Shown piece by piece: positions 25,008 to 34,149 of a DNA stretch of 50,476 nt. The first letter of the stretch is position 1, and the number at the start of each line of letters is the position of its first letter. The translations under genes were made by a program, and so were the position numbers. The notes under the pieces are model-generated. The model worked only from the letters and a program-made list of their open reading frames with translations, had not been told where the DNA came from and searched no databases. The stretch spans positions 1 through 50,476 of the forward strand of contig SVIH01000014.1 in the NCBI GenBank assembly GCA_015069575.1, written 5' to 3'. This DNA comes from Clostridiales bacterium (GTDB lineage: Bacteria; Bacillota; Clostridia; Christensenellales; QALW01).

Positions 25008-26072
25008 ATGAAAAAAATATATAAAGGGATAATCTCTGTATTGATGATTCTTGCGGTAATTTTTTTACCGCAAAATCTTTATAAAAGTTTAAATGTTGAT
25101 AAAATTATCGACGAAATGTACTCACGCAGGGAAAAATATTATTACGGTGTTATAACCTTGTGGCAAATAGATTGTTTTGAAGGCGGAAAAGGCAGTAGGG
25201 CAAACTGGCTTAAAAGTATTGTATCTGGTTTTGAAAAAAAGCATAACGGTGTTTTTGTTAATGTGGAAGCCCTTTCTGTTGAAACTGCCAATAAACTTAT
25301 AAATAGCGGTCAGAAAAAACCTGATATAATTTCATGGGGAACAGGCGTAAATCTGAACGAACAACAACTTATTAAAATAAAGCCCCAAAATGCGCCACAA
25401 AATTTATTAAATGTTACATACGATACAGCAGTTCCGTGGTGTATGGGGGCATATTTTATGATAGGCGATGGTGCAAGTGAACTGTGGGGCGTTGATGGTA
25501 AAATAATATCAACTAAAAAAGCACAAAAAACAGTCTATTCAGTAGGTGTTCCAATGCTAAATGGCTATGTATGCCTTAATGCAATTAAAGATAAATGCAA
25601 CAATATATTTAATGACGAAAAAGCGCTGTTTTTTGGTAGTTCGCAGGAAATCTTTGAGGCATATAATTATTCTAAGAAAGTCAACAGAATGATAGGTACA
25701 CAAAGAGATTTTTATAGATTAAGCGCAGCACAAACAAAAGAAAATGCACGAAATGGCGAAATTCAATTTTTAGGATATACAGACCTTTTTCAGTATATAT
25801 CCATTTTAAAATGTGACAACGAGAAAAAAGTAGATGTGATGAATTCTTTTGTTGAATTTTTGTTAGATGATCAACAACAAAGTGAACTTGGAAGCATTGG
25901 ATTGTTTCCTATTTCTATGTCTGCTAATCCACAGTATGATAATACATTTACTCAAAACGGATGGGAAAATATAAAGGCAAAAGGCTTAAAAACAGCAAGT
26001 TTTATCTTTTCAGGGGCAGAAGCAATAAAACAACAGGAAAATTGCCTTGAAATTTTGCAAAAAAAGGAATAA
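25008..26072 (+). CDS. Extracellular solute-binding-protein-like protein without ABC partners
   Basis: A 354-residue protein resembling family 1 solute-binding proteins (sugar type): GVITLWQIDCFEGGKGSRANW near the start of the fold, ALSVETANKLINSGQKKPDIISWG, and a C-terminal 'NSFVEFLLDDQQQSELGSIG' segment. A hydrophobic stretch at about 8-24 acts as signal or anchor. There is no lipobox Cys, unlike most Gram-positive binding proteins, so it may stay membrane-anchored by this helix. No ABC permease or ATPase genes lie nearby. It sits between a divergent secreted protein and murB. Function may be sensing or an orphan receptor. Confidence 0.75.
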   Translation: MKKIYKGIISVLMILAVIFLPQNLYKSLNVDKIIDEMYSRREKYYYGVITLWQIDCFEGGKGSRANWLKSIVSGFEKKHNGVFVNVEALSVETANKLINSGQKKPDIISWGTGVNLNEQQLIKIKPQNAPQNLLNVTYDTAVPWCMGAYFMIGDGASELWGVDGKIISTKKAQKTVYSVGVPMLNGYVCLNAIKDKCNNIFNDEKALFFGSSQEIFEAYNYSKKVNRMIGTQRDFYRLSAAQTKENARNGEIQFLGYTDLFQYISILKCDNEKKVDVMNSFVEFLLDDQQQSELGSIGLFPISMSANPQYDNTFTQNGWENIKAKGLKTASFIFSGAEAIKQQENCLEILQKKE

Positions 26073-26087
26073 ATAGTCAAAAAACGA

Positions 26088-26116
26088 TTGAAATTTTTTA
26101 GTAATTAGGGTATAAT
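26088..26116 (+). promoter_or_regulatory. Promoter of the murB-PHP-rapZ-whiA-dnaE unit
   Basis: TTGAAA (26088-26093), 17-bp spacer, TATAAT (26111-26116). Confidence 0.75.
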
Positions 26117-26146
26117 ATTTTAGAGTATATGGTAGGGAGGGACAGT

Positions 26147-27058
26147 ATGTCCGTTTGCGAGTTTAAAGCATATTTAACCCAACAGGGTTTTGATTATATT
26201 ATTGATGCACCAATGGATGAATATACCACCCTTAAGATAGGCGGAAAGGCTGATATTTTAATTGAGCCGCACTGTGTTAAGGAATTGTGTGATATTATTT
26301 CAAAAGCCAGGCAAGAAAATGTAAGTATCACTTTTATTGGTAACGGTTCAAATCTTTTAGTGCTTGATGGCGGTATCCGCGGGGCTGTTATAAGGTTTGG
26401 CACAAATATGTCCAAAACAACAGTGGAAGGCGAAGTTATAACTGCACAAAGCGGTATTTTAATGTCGCGTCTTGCATCAGTGGCGGCTGAAAACTCGTTA
26501 AAAGGATTTGAATTTGCTTCAGGCATACCGGGTACTTTAGGTGGCGGTATAGTAATGAATGCAGGTGCATATAAAGGCGAATTAAAGGATGTTATAATCG
26601 AAGTTACAGCCCTTTTACCCGATGGTACAATTAAAGTTTTTGATAAAGAGGAACTTGATTTTTCATACAGGCACAGCGTGTTTACAGATAGTGATATGTT
26701 AGTGCTTGAAGCAAAAATAAAACTTGAAAATGGAAATAAAGAAGAAATAAAAGAACGGATAAAAGAATTTTCACAAAAGCGACGTACAACACAACCTCTT
26801 GAATATCCAAGCGCTGGTTCAGCATTTAAGCGTCCGCAAAATGGCTATGCAGCAGCAATGATAGATGCTTCAGGCTTAAAAGGATATACAGTAGGCGGTG
26901 CACAGGTTTCAGAAAAACATGCAGGCTTTATTATTAATAAAGGCAATGCCACTGCAAAAGATATGGTAAAATTACTTAAAGATGTACAAACAAAGGTTTA
27001 TGAATGTTTTAATACTATGCTTGAACCTGAGATTATAATAATTGGAGAAGAAAATTGA
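26147..27058 (+). CDS. murB: UDP-N-acetylenolpyruvoylglucosamine reductase
   Basis: A 303-residue FAD enzyme that reduces UDP-GlcNAc-enolpyruvate with NADPH to UDP-MurNAc, the second committed step of peptidoglycan precursor synthesis. Features: YTTLKIGGKADILIEP at the FAD domain start, FIGNGSNLLV, GIPGTLGGGIVMNAGAYKGE, YRHSVF, PSAGSAFKRP with the proton-donor Ser, and the C-terminal Glu in EPEIIIIGEE. The ATG at 26147 follows GGGAGG; a start at 26129 would leave that site inside the gene. It overlaps the PHP gene at the stop codon. Confidence 0.96.
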   Translation: MSVCEFKAYLTQQGFDYIIDAPMDEYTTLKIGGKADILIEPHCVKELCDIISKARQENVSITFIGNGSNLLVLDGGIRGAVIRFGTNMSKTTVEGEVITAQSGILMSRLASVAAENSLKGFEFASGIPGTLGGGIVMNAGAYKGELKDVIIEVTALLPDGTIKVFDKEELDFSYRHSVFTDSDMLVLEAKIKLENGNKEEIKERIKEFSQKRRTTQPLEYPSAGSAFKRPQNGYAAAMIDASGLKGYTVGGAQVSEKHAGFIINKGNATAKDMVKLLKDVQTKVYECFNTMLEPEIIIIGEEN

Positions 27059-27813
27059 TAACAGGTGATTTTCATACTCATGCAAGTTTCAGCCACGGAA
27101 AAGGAAGTGCCTACCTTAACGCTGAACAAGCATACAAAAAAGGTCTTAAAAGTCTTGCTATAACAGAGCACGGTCTGTTTATTCTGGCAGGCGGACTTAG
27201 ATCGAGGGAAATTAAAGAAGCACGTCAGGAATTTGATGAGGCGCAAAAGGCTTTTCCACAATTAAATATGTACTTTGGTGTTGAAGCTGATCTTATTTCA
27301 CCTGAAGGCGAAGTAGACCTTCCCAAAGGCTATAAAGATATTTTTGATGTGGTTCTTCTGGGAATGCACTATTTTGTAAAAGGTACAAAATTAAGAAATG
27401 TTGTTGTAATTGTTTGGCAAAATCTTTTTCGGTTTTTTATAAGAAACAGGGAACGGTTAAAACAAATCAATACAAACGCCTTATGTAAAGCTATGCAAAA
27501 ATACAGGATAGATGCTTTGTCACATTTAGGGACAAGCATGCCTGATTATGATATTGAAAAGATTGCAATTACGGCTATGGAAACAGATACTTGCATTGAA
27601 CTTAACAATAAACATAAATCCCTTTCACTTGAGCAACTTTCATATCTTGCAAAAACAAATGTAAAATATCTGCTGTCTTCTGATGCGCATGATCCGGAAG
27701 ATGTTGGCGAAGTTGAAGATATGCTTCAGATCGCGTTACAGGCAGGGATTAACCCACAAAACATTTTAAATCTAGATAAAATTTATATACCGAAGAAATT
27801 CAGGGAAGGTTAA
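27055..27813 (+). CDS. PHP-domain metal-dependent phosphoesterase
   Basis: A 252-residue PHP-fold protein. The metal-binding motif GDFHTHASFSHG is at the N-terminus, with ITEHG (about 37-41), a Glu in GVEAD, and a C-terminal SSDAHDPEDVG. It starts with TTG at 27055, overlapping the murB stop (TTGA), and GGAGAAG lies just before. The family hydrolyses phosphate esters such as histidinol phosphate or nucleotides; the substrate is not decided. The murB-PHP-rapZ order is common in clostridia, suggesting a link to cell-envelope or RNA metabolism. Confidence 0.85.
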   Translation: MITGDFHTHASFSHGKGSAYLNAEQAYKKGLKSLAITEHGLFILAGGLRSREIKEARQEFDEAQKAFPQLNMYFGVEADLISPEGEVDLPKGYKDIFDVVLLGMHYFVKGTKLRNVVVIVWQNLFRFFIRNRERLKQINTNALCKAMQKYRIDALSHLGTSMPDYDIEKIAITAMETDTCIELNNKHKSLSLEQLSYLAKTNVKYLLSSDAHDPEDVGEVEDMLQIALQAGINPQNILNLDKIYIPKKFREG

Positions 27814-27816
27814 AAA

Positions 27817-28704
27817 ATGAAATTTGTTATATTAACAGGGCTTTCAGGTGCAGGAAAAACCACCGCACTTAAGGTTCTTGAAAATTTAGGCTTTTTTTGT
27901 GTAGATAATTTACCAAGCGTGTTATTAACCAAGTTTGCCGATTTGTGTTTTCAGGGGAATCCCGAATTCAATAAAGTTGCGGTTGGTATCGATTCCCGTG
28001 GCAGAAGTTATTTTCACGAACTTGAAGCTGCCCTTGATTATATAGATAAAAGCAATTATCCAATGGATGTTCTTTTTCTGCAATGTGATAAAGATGTGCT
28101 CGTAAACCGTTATAATTTCACAAGACAGGCACACCCTTTAAAAGACGAGGGCGGAACAATATTAGAATGTATCGAAAAAGAAATAAAGATTCTCGAACCT
28201 ATTAAAAAGCATGCGAGTTTTATGATTGATACATCAAAAATGCAAATAAAGAACATAAAACTTGCTCTTGAAAGGCTTTATGGCGAAAATAAAAAAGCTG
28301 TTGTAAAAACATATGTTTCATCCTTTGGTTTTAAACGCGGAATTCCTGTTGATGCCGATTTTATGTTTGATGCCAGATTTTTACCCAACCCTTATAATGT
28401 TCAGGAATTAAGATCACATTCAGGGCTTGAAAAAGATGTTAAAGAATATCTTTTTGGGTTTGAAAGTTTCAATAACACCATTGAGCATATTTATCAGCAG
28501 TTAAAGTATGTAATACCGCAGTATGCTTCATCAGGAAAGCAGGAACTTTTTTATGCTATTGGCTGTACAGGTGGCTTTCACAGGTCCGTCGCTTTAGCGG
28601 ATGAAGTCAGCAAAAAACTTAAAAAAGATGGTTTTGAAGTTGTTTGCGAGCATCGTGATTACGATATAGAAGGTGAAAAATGGAAAGATCCTACACCCAA
28701 TTAA
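27817..28704 (+). CDS. rapZ: RNase adapter RapZ
   Basis: A 295-residue P-loop protein with GLSGAGKT at 8-15 and the C-terminal GCTGGFHRSVALADEVSK motif followed by HRDYD. In enterobacteria RapZ controls glucosamine-6-phosphate synthase through small RNAs; Gram-positive homologues (YvcJ) bind nucleotides and affect competence and envelope functions. It starts 3 bp after the PHP gene. Its 3' end overlaps whiA by 25 bases in another frame. The yvcK (glmR) gene usually found between rapZ and whiA is missing here. Confidence 0.95.
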   Translation: MKFVILTGLSGAGKTTALKVLENLGFFCVDNLPSVLLTKFADLCFQGNPEFNKVAVGIDSRGRSYFHELEAALDYIDKSNYPMDVLFLQCDKDVLVNRYNFTRQAHPLKDEGGTILECIEKEIKILEPIKKHASFMIDTSKMQIKNIKLALERLYGENKKAVVKTYVSSFGFKRGIPVDADFMFDARFLPNPYNVQELRSHSGLEKDVKEYLFGFESFNNTIEHIYQQLKYVIPQYASSGKQELFYAIGCTGGFHRSVALADEVSKKLKKDGFEVVCEHRDYDIEGEKWKDPTPN

Positions 28705-29609
28705 CAAAGGACGAACTTTGTAAACTTCGTTTTACAAAAGATAGTCACTTGTTATCAGAACTTTCGGCTTTTTCTTTTTCTTCGGGTAATATAAAACTTG
28801 GCAGGGGAAGTCTTACCCTTGAACTTTCAAGTGAAAATGAAAACGTCATTATTCGTATGGGTTCGATTATTAAGCGCCTGTATAATAATTTTCCGCAGAT
28901 AAGTGCAGTTGAAAAAAATCAGCCCAAAAAACATATTATTTACAAAATGGATATTAAGCCTGATAGCCCTGAAGGTCAGATGCTTTTTGAAATTGGCCTG
29001 CTTGAAGGCGTAGGTGAAGATTATTCATTTGGAACAATAAATAAAAAAGTTTTTCAGGGTGAGGGTTGTTTTGAAGCATCACTTCGCGGCGCATTTCTTG
29101 GCTGCGGTGTGCTTTGTAACCCTGAAAAAAGTTATCGCCTTGAATTTGTTTTATCCCATAATGAGTTTGCAGAGTTTCTTTATAATTCATTATTGGAAAA
29201 AGGAATGAATGCAAAGTTTGTAAATCGTAAAGAGCGCAATGTTGTTTTTTTTGAACAGATAGAATATGTTTCTGATACACTTATTATGTCAGGGGCAACT
29301 AACACTATGATGCAAATAGAGAATGTTTGCGTTAATAAAGCTATGAAAAACAATATAAACCGCACAGGAAATTGTATAGTTGCAAATATTCAAAAAACCG
29401 TCAATGCTTCCCAAAGGCAAACGGAAGATATTAATGCTTTGTTAAAAGCGGGGGTAAAGTTAACAAAACATTTAAAAGAGGCGTGCGATTTAAGGCTTAA
29501 TAACCCCAATGTTTCGCTTTCAGAATTATCTGAAATCAGTGGTATTTCTAAATCCGCGCTAAACAAAAGATATATAAAAATACGCAAAATGCGTGAAGAA
29601 TTAAAATAA
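28680..29609 (+). CDS. whiA: WhiA-type DNA-binding protein
   Basis: A 309-residue protein with an N-terminal LAGLIDADG-like fold (for example 'LRGAFLGCGVLCNPEKSYRL' and LEFVLSHNEFAEFLY) and a C-terminal helix-turn-helix, NVSLSELSEISGISKSALNK. WhiA affects cell division and chromosome segregation in Bacillus and controls sporulation division in Streptomyces. The ATG at 28680 lies inside rapZ with GAAGGTG upstream, so the two are translationally coupled. It is followed by dnaE. No catalytic residues of homing endonucleases are apparent, as in other WhiA proteins. Confidence 0.95.
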   Translation: MERSYTQLTKDELCKLRFTKDSHLLSELSAFSFSSGNIKLGRGSLTLELSSENENVIIRMGSIIKRLYNNFPQISAVEKNQPKKHIIYKMDIKPDSPEGQMLFEIGLLEGVGEDYSFGTINKKVFQGEGCFEASLRGAFLGCGVLCNPEKSYRLEFVLSHNEFAEFLYNSLLEKGMNAKFVNRKERNVVFFEQIEYVSDTLIMSGATNTMMQIENVCVNKAMKNNINRTGNCIVANIQKTVNASQRQTEDINALLKAGVKLTKHLKEACDLRLNNPNVSLSELSEISGISKSALNKRYIKIRKMREELK

Positions 29610-29626
29610 AGAAAGGGTATGGCAAT

Positions 29627-32600
29627 ATGGGTTTTGTTCATCTTCATACGCATACTGAATACAGTTTGCTTGATGGTGCTTCAAGAATTGAAGAACTTGT
29701 TAAAACTGCAAAAGATTCAGGTATGGATGCCCTTGCCATAACTGATCATGGTGTAATGTATGGCGCTGTTGAGTTTTATAAAGCAGCGCAAAAATATGGA
29801 ATTAAAGCACTTATTGGATGCGAAGTGTATGTTGCACCGCGCTCACGCTTTGATAAAGCGGGCAAAGCTGATAAGGAATATGCCCATCTTGTTTTGCTTG
29901 CAAAAAATGAAGAAGGCTATCAAAATTTAATAAAGCTTGTTTCCATTGCTTATACTGAAGGCTATTATTATAAACCCCGTATTGATTATGATTTATTGGC
30001 GCAATACTCAAAAGGATTAGTGTGCCTTTCTGCCTGTCTTGCAGGCGATATTCCTCAACTACTGATAAACGGTAATTTTGAAGAAGCGCAGAACCTTGCT
30101 TTACGATTAAAAGATATGTTTCCAGGGGATTTTTATATTGAAATTCAGGATCATAATATTCCGGAACAAAAGCAAGTTTTACCGTTACTTATTAAACTTG
30201 CCCGCCAACTTGATCTTCCTCTTGTTGCAACTAATGATGTTCATTATATCCATAAAGAAGATGCGCAGATGCATGATGTTTTATTGTGCGTTCAAACGGG
30301 CAAAACATTGGATGATCCTAACAGAATGCGTTTTTCTACTGAGGAGTTTTATTTAAAAACCGAAGAGGAAATGCGTCAGATTTTTGATTTTGTGCCTGAA
30401 TCTATTGATAATACAGTTGAAATTGCAAAAAAATGTAATTTTTCCTTTGAATTTGGTAATATTCATATTCCTTATTATGAAGTACCTGATGGTTTAACTG
30501 CCGCAGAATATCTTTATAAATTAGGTATGGAAGGTTTAAATAAAAAGTATCCTCAGGTAACAAATGAAATAAAAGAACGCTTTGATTATGAATATAATAT
30601 GATTAAGCGTATGGGCTATGTTGAATATTATCTTATTGTGTGGGATTATATTAACTATGCAAGAAGTGTTGATATTGTTGTTGGTCCGGGTCGTGGTTCT
30701 GGTGCAGGTAGCCTTGTTGCATACGCAATAGGTATAACAAATATTGACCCTTTAAAATATAATCTTCTTTTTGAGCGTTTTCTTAACCCTGAACGTGTAA
30801 GTATGCCTGACTTTGATGTTGACTTTTGCTTTGAACGCAGGGGAGAAGTTATTGAATACGTAAAGCGCAAATACGGTGCTGACCATGTTGCACAGATAGC
30901 AACATTTGGCACAATGAAGGCACGCGCAGTTATTCGTGATGTTGGAAGGGTAATGAATTTACCTTATGCCGATGTTGATAAAATTGCAAAAATGATACCA
31001 AGGGAACTTGATATAACTGTAGAACGGGCATTAAAAGTTAATCCCGAACTTCGTGAAGCATGCCTTGATCCACAAATTGAAAAACTTATTTATTTTGCAC
31101 AAAAATTAGAAGGATTACCAAGAAATTCTTCAACCCATGCAGCAGGTGTTGTTATTTCAAAAAATCCTGTTGATACTTATGTTCCGCTTTGTGTTAACGG
31201 TGAAATGGTTGCCACCCAATATGTTGCAAAGTATCTTGAACAATTAGGTCTTTTAAAAATGGACTTTTTGGGTTTAAGAACCTTAACTGTTATCCGCGAT
31301 ACTTTAGAATTTATAAAATCACGCACAGGTGAAAAACCTGATCTTTCATCAATAAACTTTGATGATCAAAATGTTTATAAACTTATTGGTCAAGGCGAAT
31401 GTGATGGTATTTTTCAGCTTGAAAGCAACGGTATGCGCGCATTTATGAAAGAATTAAAGCCAACATGCTTTGAAGATATCGTTGCAGGCATCGCTCTTTA
31501 CAGGCCTGGTCCCATGGATAGTATTCCAAAATACATTTTTGGTAAAGAAAACCCCGAAAAAGTTGAGTATCAGCACCCAATTATGAAGAATGTTCTTGAA
31601 GTTACGTACGGTTGTATGGTGTATCAGGAACAGGTTATGCAGATAGTTAGGGATGTTGCAGGTTATTCTTTAGGCAGAAGCGATATAATGCGCAGAGCCA
31701 TGAGCAAAAAAGACCAGAAAGCAATGGAAACTGAGCGCAAGGTGTTCGTTTACGGTTTTGTTGAAGATGACGGCACTGTTACTGTGCCCGGTGCAATCAG
31801 AAATGGCATAAGTGAAGAAACTGCAAATGCGATATTTGATAAAATTGCAGTTTTTGCGCAGTATGCATTTAATAAATCCCATGCTGCTGCTTATGCAGTA
31901 GTTGCGTATCAGACTGCCTATTTAAAATGTTATTATCCGCTGGAATTTATGGCAGCGATGTTAAATTCACTGTTAGGCGATGAAGATAAAACCGCAAGAT
32001 ATATCGGCTACTGCAAAGAACATAATATTACCATTTTACCGCCTGATGTAAATTCAAGTGTGTCAGGATTTTTGCCATGGGGTGAAAATTCTATACGGTT
32101 TGGTTTAAGCGCTATAAAAAATGTAGGTATTTCAGGCGTTAATTCTATTGTTAACGAAAGAGAAAAAAACGGTAATTTTACATCTTTGGACGATTTTGCT
32201 GAGCGTACTGTATATATGTCTGATGTAAATAAACGAATGGTTGAAAGTATGATAAAAGCAGGTGCTTTTGATTTTACTTCATATTCGCGCCGTGCTCTTT
32301 TAGGCGGGTTTGAAGCAGTGCTTGATGGTGCACAAAGCCGATCCAAAAACAGCCTGGAAGGTCAACTTTCACTTTTTGATGATGTACAGGTGCTTGAAAG
32401 TGTTAAGTTTGATTCTATTAAAGAAACAGGCGAATTTCCAAGGCTTAAATTTTTAATGCTTGAAAAAGAAATGCTTGGCGTGTATTTAAGCGGGCATCCT
32501 TTGGAAAGATATATTGAAAGCATTAAAAATATTGGATTTGACCTTTCTGAAATCACAATGGAAATTGATGATGAAGGCGAAAATATTATGTCTGATGAAC

Positions 32601-33103
32601 TTATGCGCCTTGATAATAAAGATATAAAACTTATCGGCATAATTTCATCTATAAGAAAGAAAGCAACCAAAAGCGGTTCAATGATGGCATTTATAACCAT
32701 CGAAGATTTATATTCTTCAATAACAGGTCTTGTTTTTCCGCAAACATTATTAAAGTGCAGTAACTATATTTATGAGGATAATATTGTTGTAGTAACAGGC
32801 AAATTAAGTGTTCGTGATGAAGAGCAACCAACAATTCTTGTTAATAGTATTGGTCCTGTACAAGAAGATGGCGAACAATCTGATATTGAAGTATGGATAA
32901 GGGTAAATGCTCAAAACAGGCAGTTTGTTGATGAATTCAAGAATAACATTAATAATATACAAGGTAGTGGAACTGCCATAATCTATTATGAATCAGAGCG
33001 TTTAAAGGAACAACTTGGTGTAACAATTGCATTTGATGATGATACTGTTACAAAAATAAAAGAAAAGTTTGGTTCTGAAAATGTTAAAGTAGTAAAAAAA
33101 TAG
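29627..33103 (+). CDS. dnaE: DNA polymerase III subunit alpha (DnaE type)
   Basis: A 1158-residue replicative polymerase. The PHP domain opens with FVHLHTHTEYSLLDG (His5, His7, His9), and ITDHGVMYG follows. The polymerase active site PDFDVDF is at 394-400. Later motifs include GPGRGSGAGSLVAYAIGIT, the palm/fingers regions, a helix-hairpin-helix section, and a C-terminal OB-fold near 990-1070. Length is normal for DnaE (about 1150-1180), and it is not the PolC type since no exonuclease domain is inserted. It starts 17 bp after whiA with the site AAAGGG. In most Firmicutes, DnaE initiates strands and PolC extends; polC lies outside this window. Confidence 0.97.
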   Translation: MGFVHLHTHTEYSLLDGASRIEELVKTAKDSGMDALAITDHGVMYGAVEFYKAAQKYGIKALIGCEVYVAPRSRFDKAGKADKEYAHLVLLAKNEEGYQNLIKLVSIAYTEGYYYKPRIDYDLLAQYSKGLVCLSACLAGDIPQLLINGNFEEAQNLALRLKDMFPGDFYIEIQDHNIPEQKQVLPLLIKLARQLDLPLVATNDVHYIHKEDAQMHDVLLCVQTGKTLDDPNRMRFSTEEFYLKTEEEMRQIFDFVPESIDNTVEIAKKCNFSFEFGNIHIPYYEVPDGLTAAEYLYKLGMEGLNKKYPQVTNEIKERFDYEYNMIKRMGYVEYYLIVWDYINYARSVDIVVGPGRGSGAGSLVAYAIGITNIDPLKYNLLFERFLNPERVSMPDFDVDFCFERRGEVIEYVKRKYGADHVAQIATFGTMKARAVIRDVGRVMNLPYADVDKIAKMIPRELDITVERALKVNPELREACLDPQIEKLIYFAQKLEGLPRNSSTHAAGVVISKNPVDTYVPLCVNGEMVATQYVAKYLEQLGLLKMDFLGLRTLTVIRDTLEFIKSRTGEKPDLSSINFDDQNVYKLIGQGECDGIFQLESNGMRAFMKELKPTCFEDIVAGIALYRPGPMDSIPKYIFGKENPEKVEYQHPIMKNVLEVTYGCMVYQEQVMQIVRDVAGYSLGRSDIMRRAMSKKDQKAMETERKVFVYGFVEDDGTVTVPGAIRNGISEETANAIFDKIAVFAQYAFNKSHAAAYAVVAYQTAYLKCYYPLEFMAAMLNSLLGDEDKTARYIGYCKEHNITILPPDVNSSVSGFLPWGENSIRFGLSAIKNVGISGVNSIVNEREKNGNFTSLDDFAERTVYMSDVNKRMVESMIKAGAFDFTSYSRRALLGGFEAVLDGAQSRSKNSLEGQLSLFDDVQVLESVKFDSIKETGEFPRLKFLMLEKEMLGVYLSGHPLERYIESIKNIGFDLSEITMEIDDEGENIMSDELMRLDNKDIKLIGIISSIRKKATKSGSMMAFITIEDLYSSITGLVFPQTLLKCSNYIYEDNIVVVTGKLSVRDEEQPTILVNSIGPVQEDGEQSDIEVWIRVNAQNRQFVDEFKNNINNIQGSGTAIIYYESERLKEQLGVTIAFDDDTVTKIKEKFGSENVKVVKK

Positions 33104-33176
33104 ATTTAAGGTGTGTTCAAAAGTCTGTAAAGATGATATAATAATACATTCAATTGATATAAGGAGAAAACACAAA

Positions 33177-34142
33177 ATGGAAGCAAAAAGAATAGCAGTA
33201 CTTACAAGTGGCGGCGATGCACCGGGAATGAATGCATGCATTAGATCAATTGTACGCCATGGCATATATAACGGCTTTGAAATGGTGGGTGTCGTTAAAG
33301 GATACAATGGCTTGATAACAAATGAAATGATACCTATGAACAACCGTTCTGTTGGTAATATTATTAATAGGGGAGGTACAATTCTTCGTACAGCCCGTTG
33401 TCTTGAGTTCAAAACAGAAGAAGGACAGAAACAAGCGTTAGAGAATATTAAAAAGAATAATATTTATGGTGTAGTTGTTATTGGCGGTGATGGTTCGTTT
33501 AAAGGCTGTAATGCTTTAACAAAACTTGGAATTCCTGCAATCGGTATTCCCGGAACTATTGATAACGACCTTGCTTACACTGATTACACATTAGGTTTTG
33601 ATACTGCAGTAAATACAGTTGTTGAAGCAATTACAAAAATCCGTGATACTATGGCAAGCCATGATAGAGTTAGTATTATTGAAGTTATGGGCAATAAATG
33701 TGGAGATATAGCATTGTACGCAGGTATATGTGGCGGTGCAGAATATATAATTGTTCCCGAATACGAATGGTCATATGAAGGACTGTGCACTAAACTTGAA
33801 GAAAGCAAAGCGGCAGGTAAAACATCAAGTATTGTTATTGTTGCAGAAGGTGCAGCAAAAGGTGCAGCATTAGCTGAAGAAATTAAAAAACGCACTTCTA
33901 TGGATACAAGAACAACAGTGCTTGGATATATTCAGCGTGGTGGTTCACCAAGTGCCGATGACGTTTTATTAGCAAGCCGTTTTGGCGCACATGCAATTAA
34001 CCTTATTAAACAAGGAATAGGGGGCAGATGCGTTGGTATAAAGAAAAATAAAATATTTGATATGGATATTGATGAAGCCTGTTCAATGAAAAAAGATTTT
34101 GATAAAGATCTTTATGATATTGCAGAAATTCTTTCAAGGTGA
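33177..34142 (+). CDS. pfkA: ATP-dependent 6-phosphofructokinase
   Basis: A 321-residue enzyme that phosphorylates fructose 6-phosphate, the committed step of glycolysis. Features: LTSGGDAPGMNA at the N-terminus, GGDGS at 103-107 (the Gly here marks the ATP-dependent type), GTIDND with catalytic Asp129, and EVMGNKCGDIA for substrate binding. The ATG at 33177 follows AAGGAG; start codons at 33111 would read through the dnaE-pfkA gap. It lies 73 bp after dnaE. A -10-like TATAAT is visible at 33137-33142, but no good -35, so its own promoter is uncertain. The pyruvate kinase gene often seen next is absent. Confidence 0.95.
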   Translation: MEAKRIAVLTSGGDAPGMNACIRSIVRHGIYNGFEMVGVVKGYNGLITNEMIPMNNRSVGNIINRGGTILRTARCLEFKTEEGQKQALENIKKNNIYGVVVIGGDGSFKGCNALTKLGIPAIGIPGTIDNDLAYTDYTLGFDTAVNTVVEAITKIRDTMASHDRVSIIEVMGNKCGDIALYAGICGGAEYIIVPEYEWSYEGLCTKLEESKAAGKTSSIVIVAEGAAKGAALAEEIKKRTSMDTRTTVLGYIQRGGSPSADDVLLASRFGAHAINLIKQGIGGRCVGIKKNKIFDMDIDEACSMKKDFDKDLYDIAEILSR

Positions 34143-34149
34143 TTAATTT

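Noticed and set aside
33116-33142. Promoter for pfkA (TTCAAA and TATAAT)
   Set aside because: The spacer is only 15 bp and the -35 is weak; transcription from upstream is as likely.
33002-33412. 136-codon minus-strand open frame across the dnaE-pfkA junction
   Set aside because: Both sense genes are full length and well recognised; the antisense product has no family features and no promoter.
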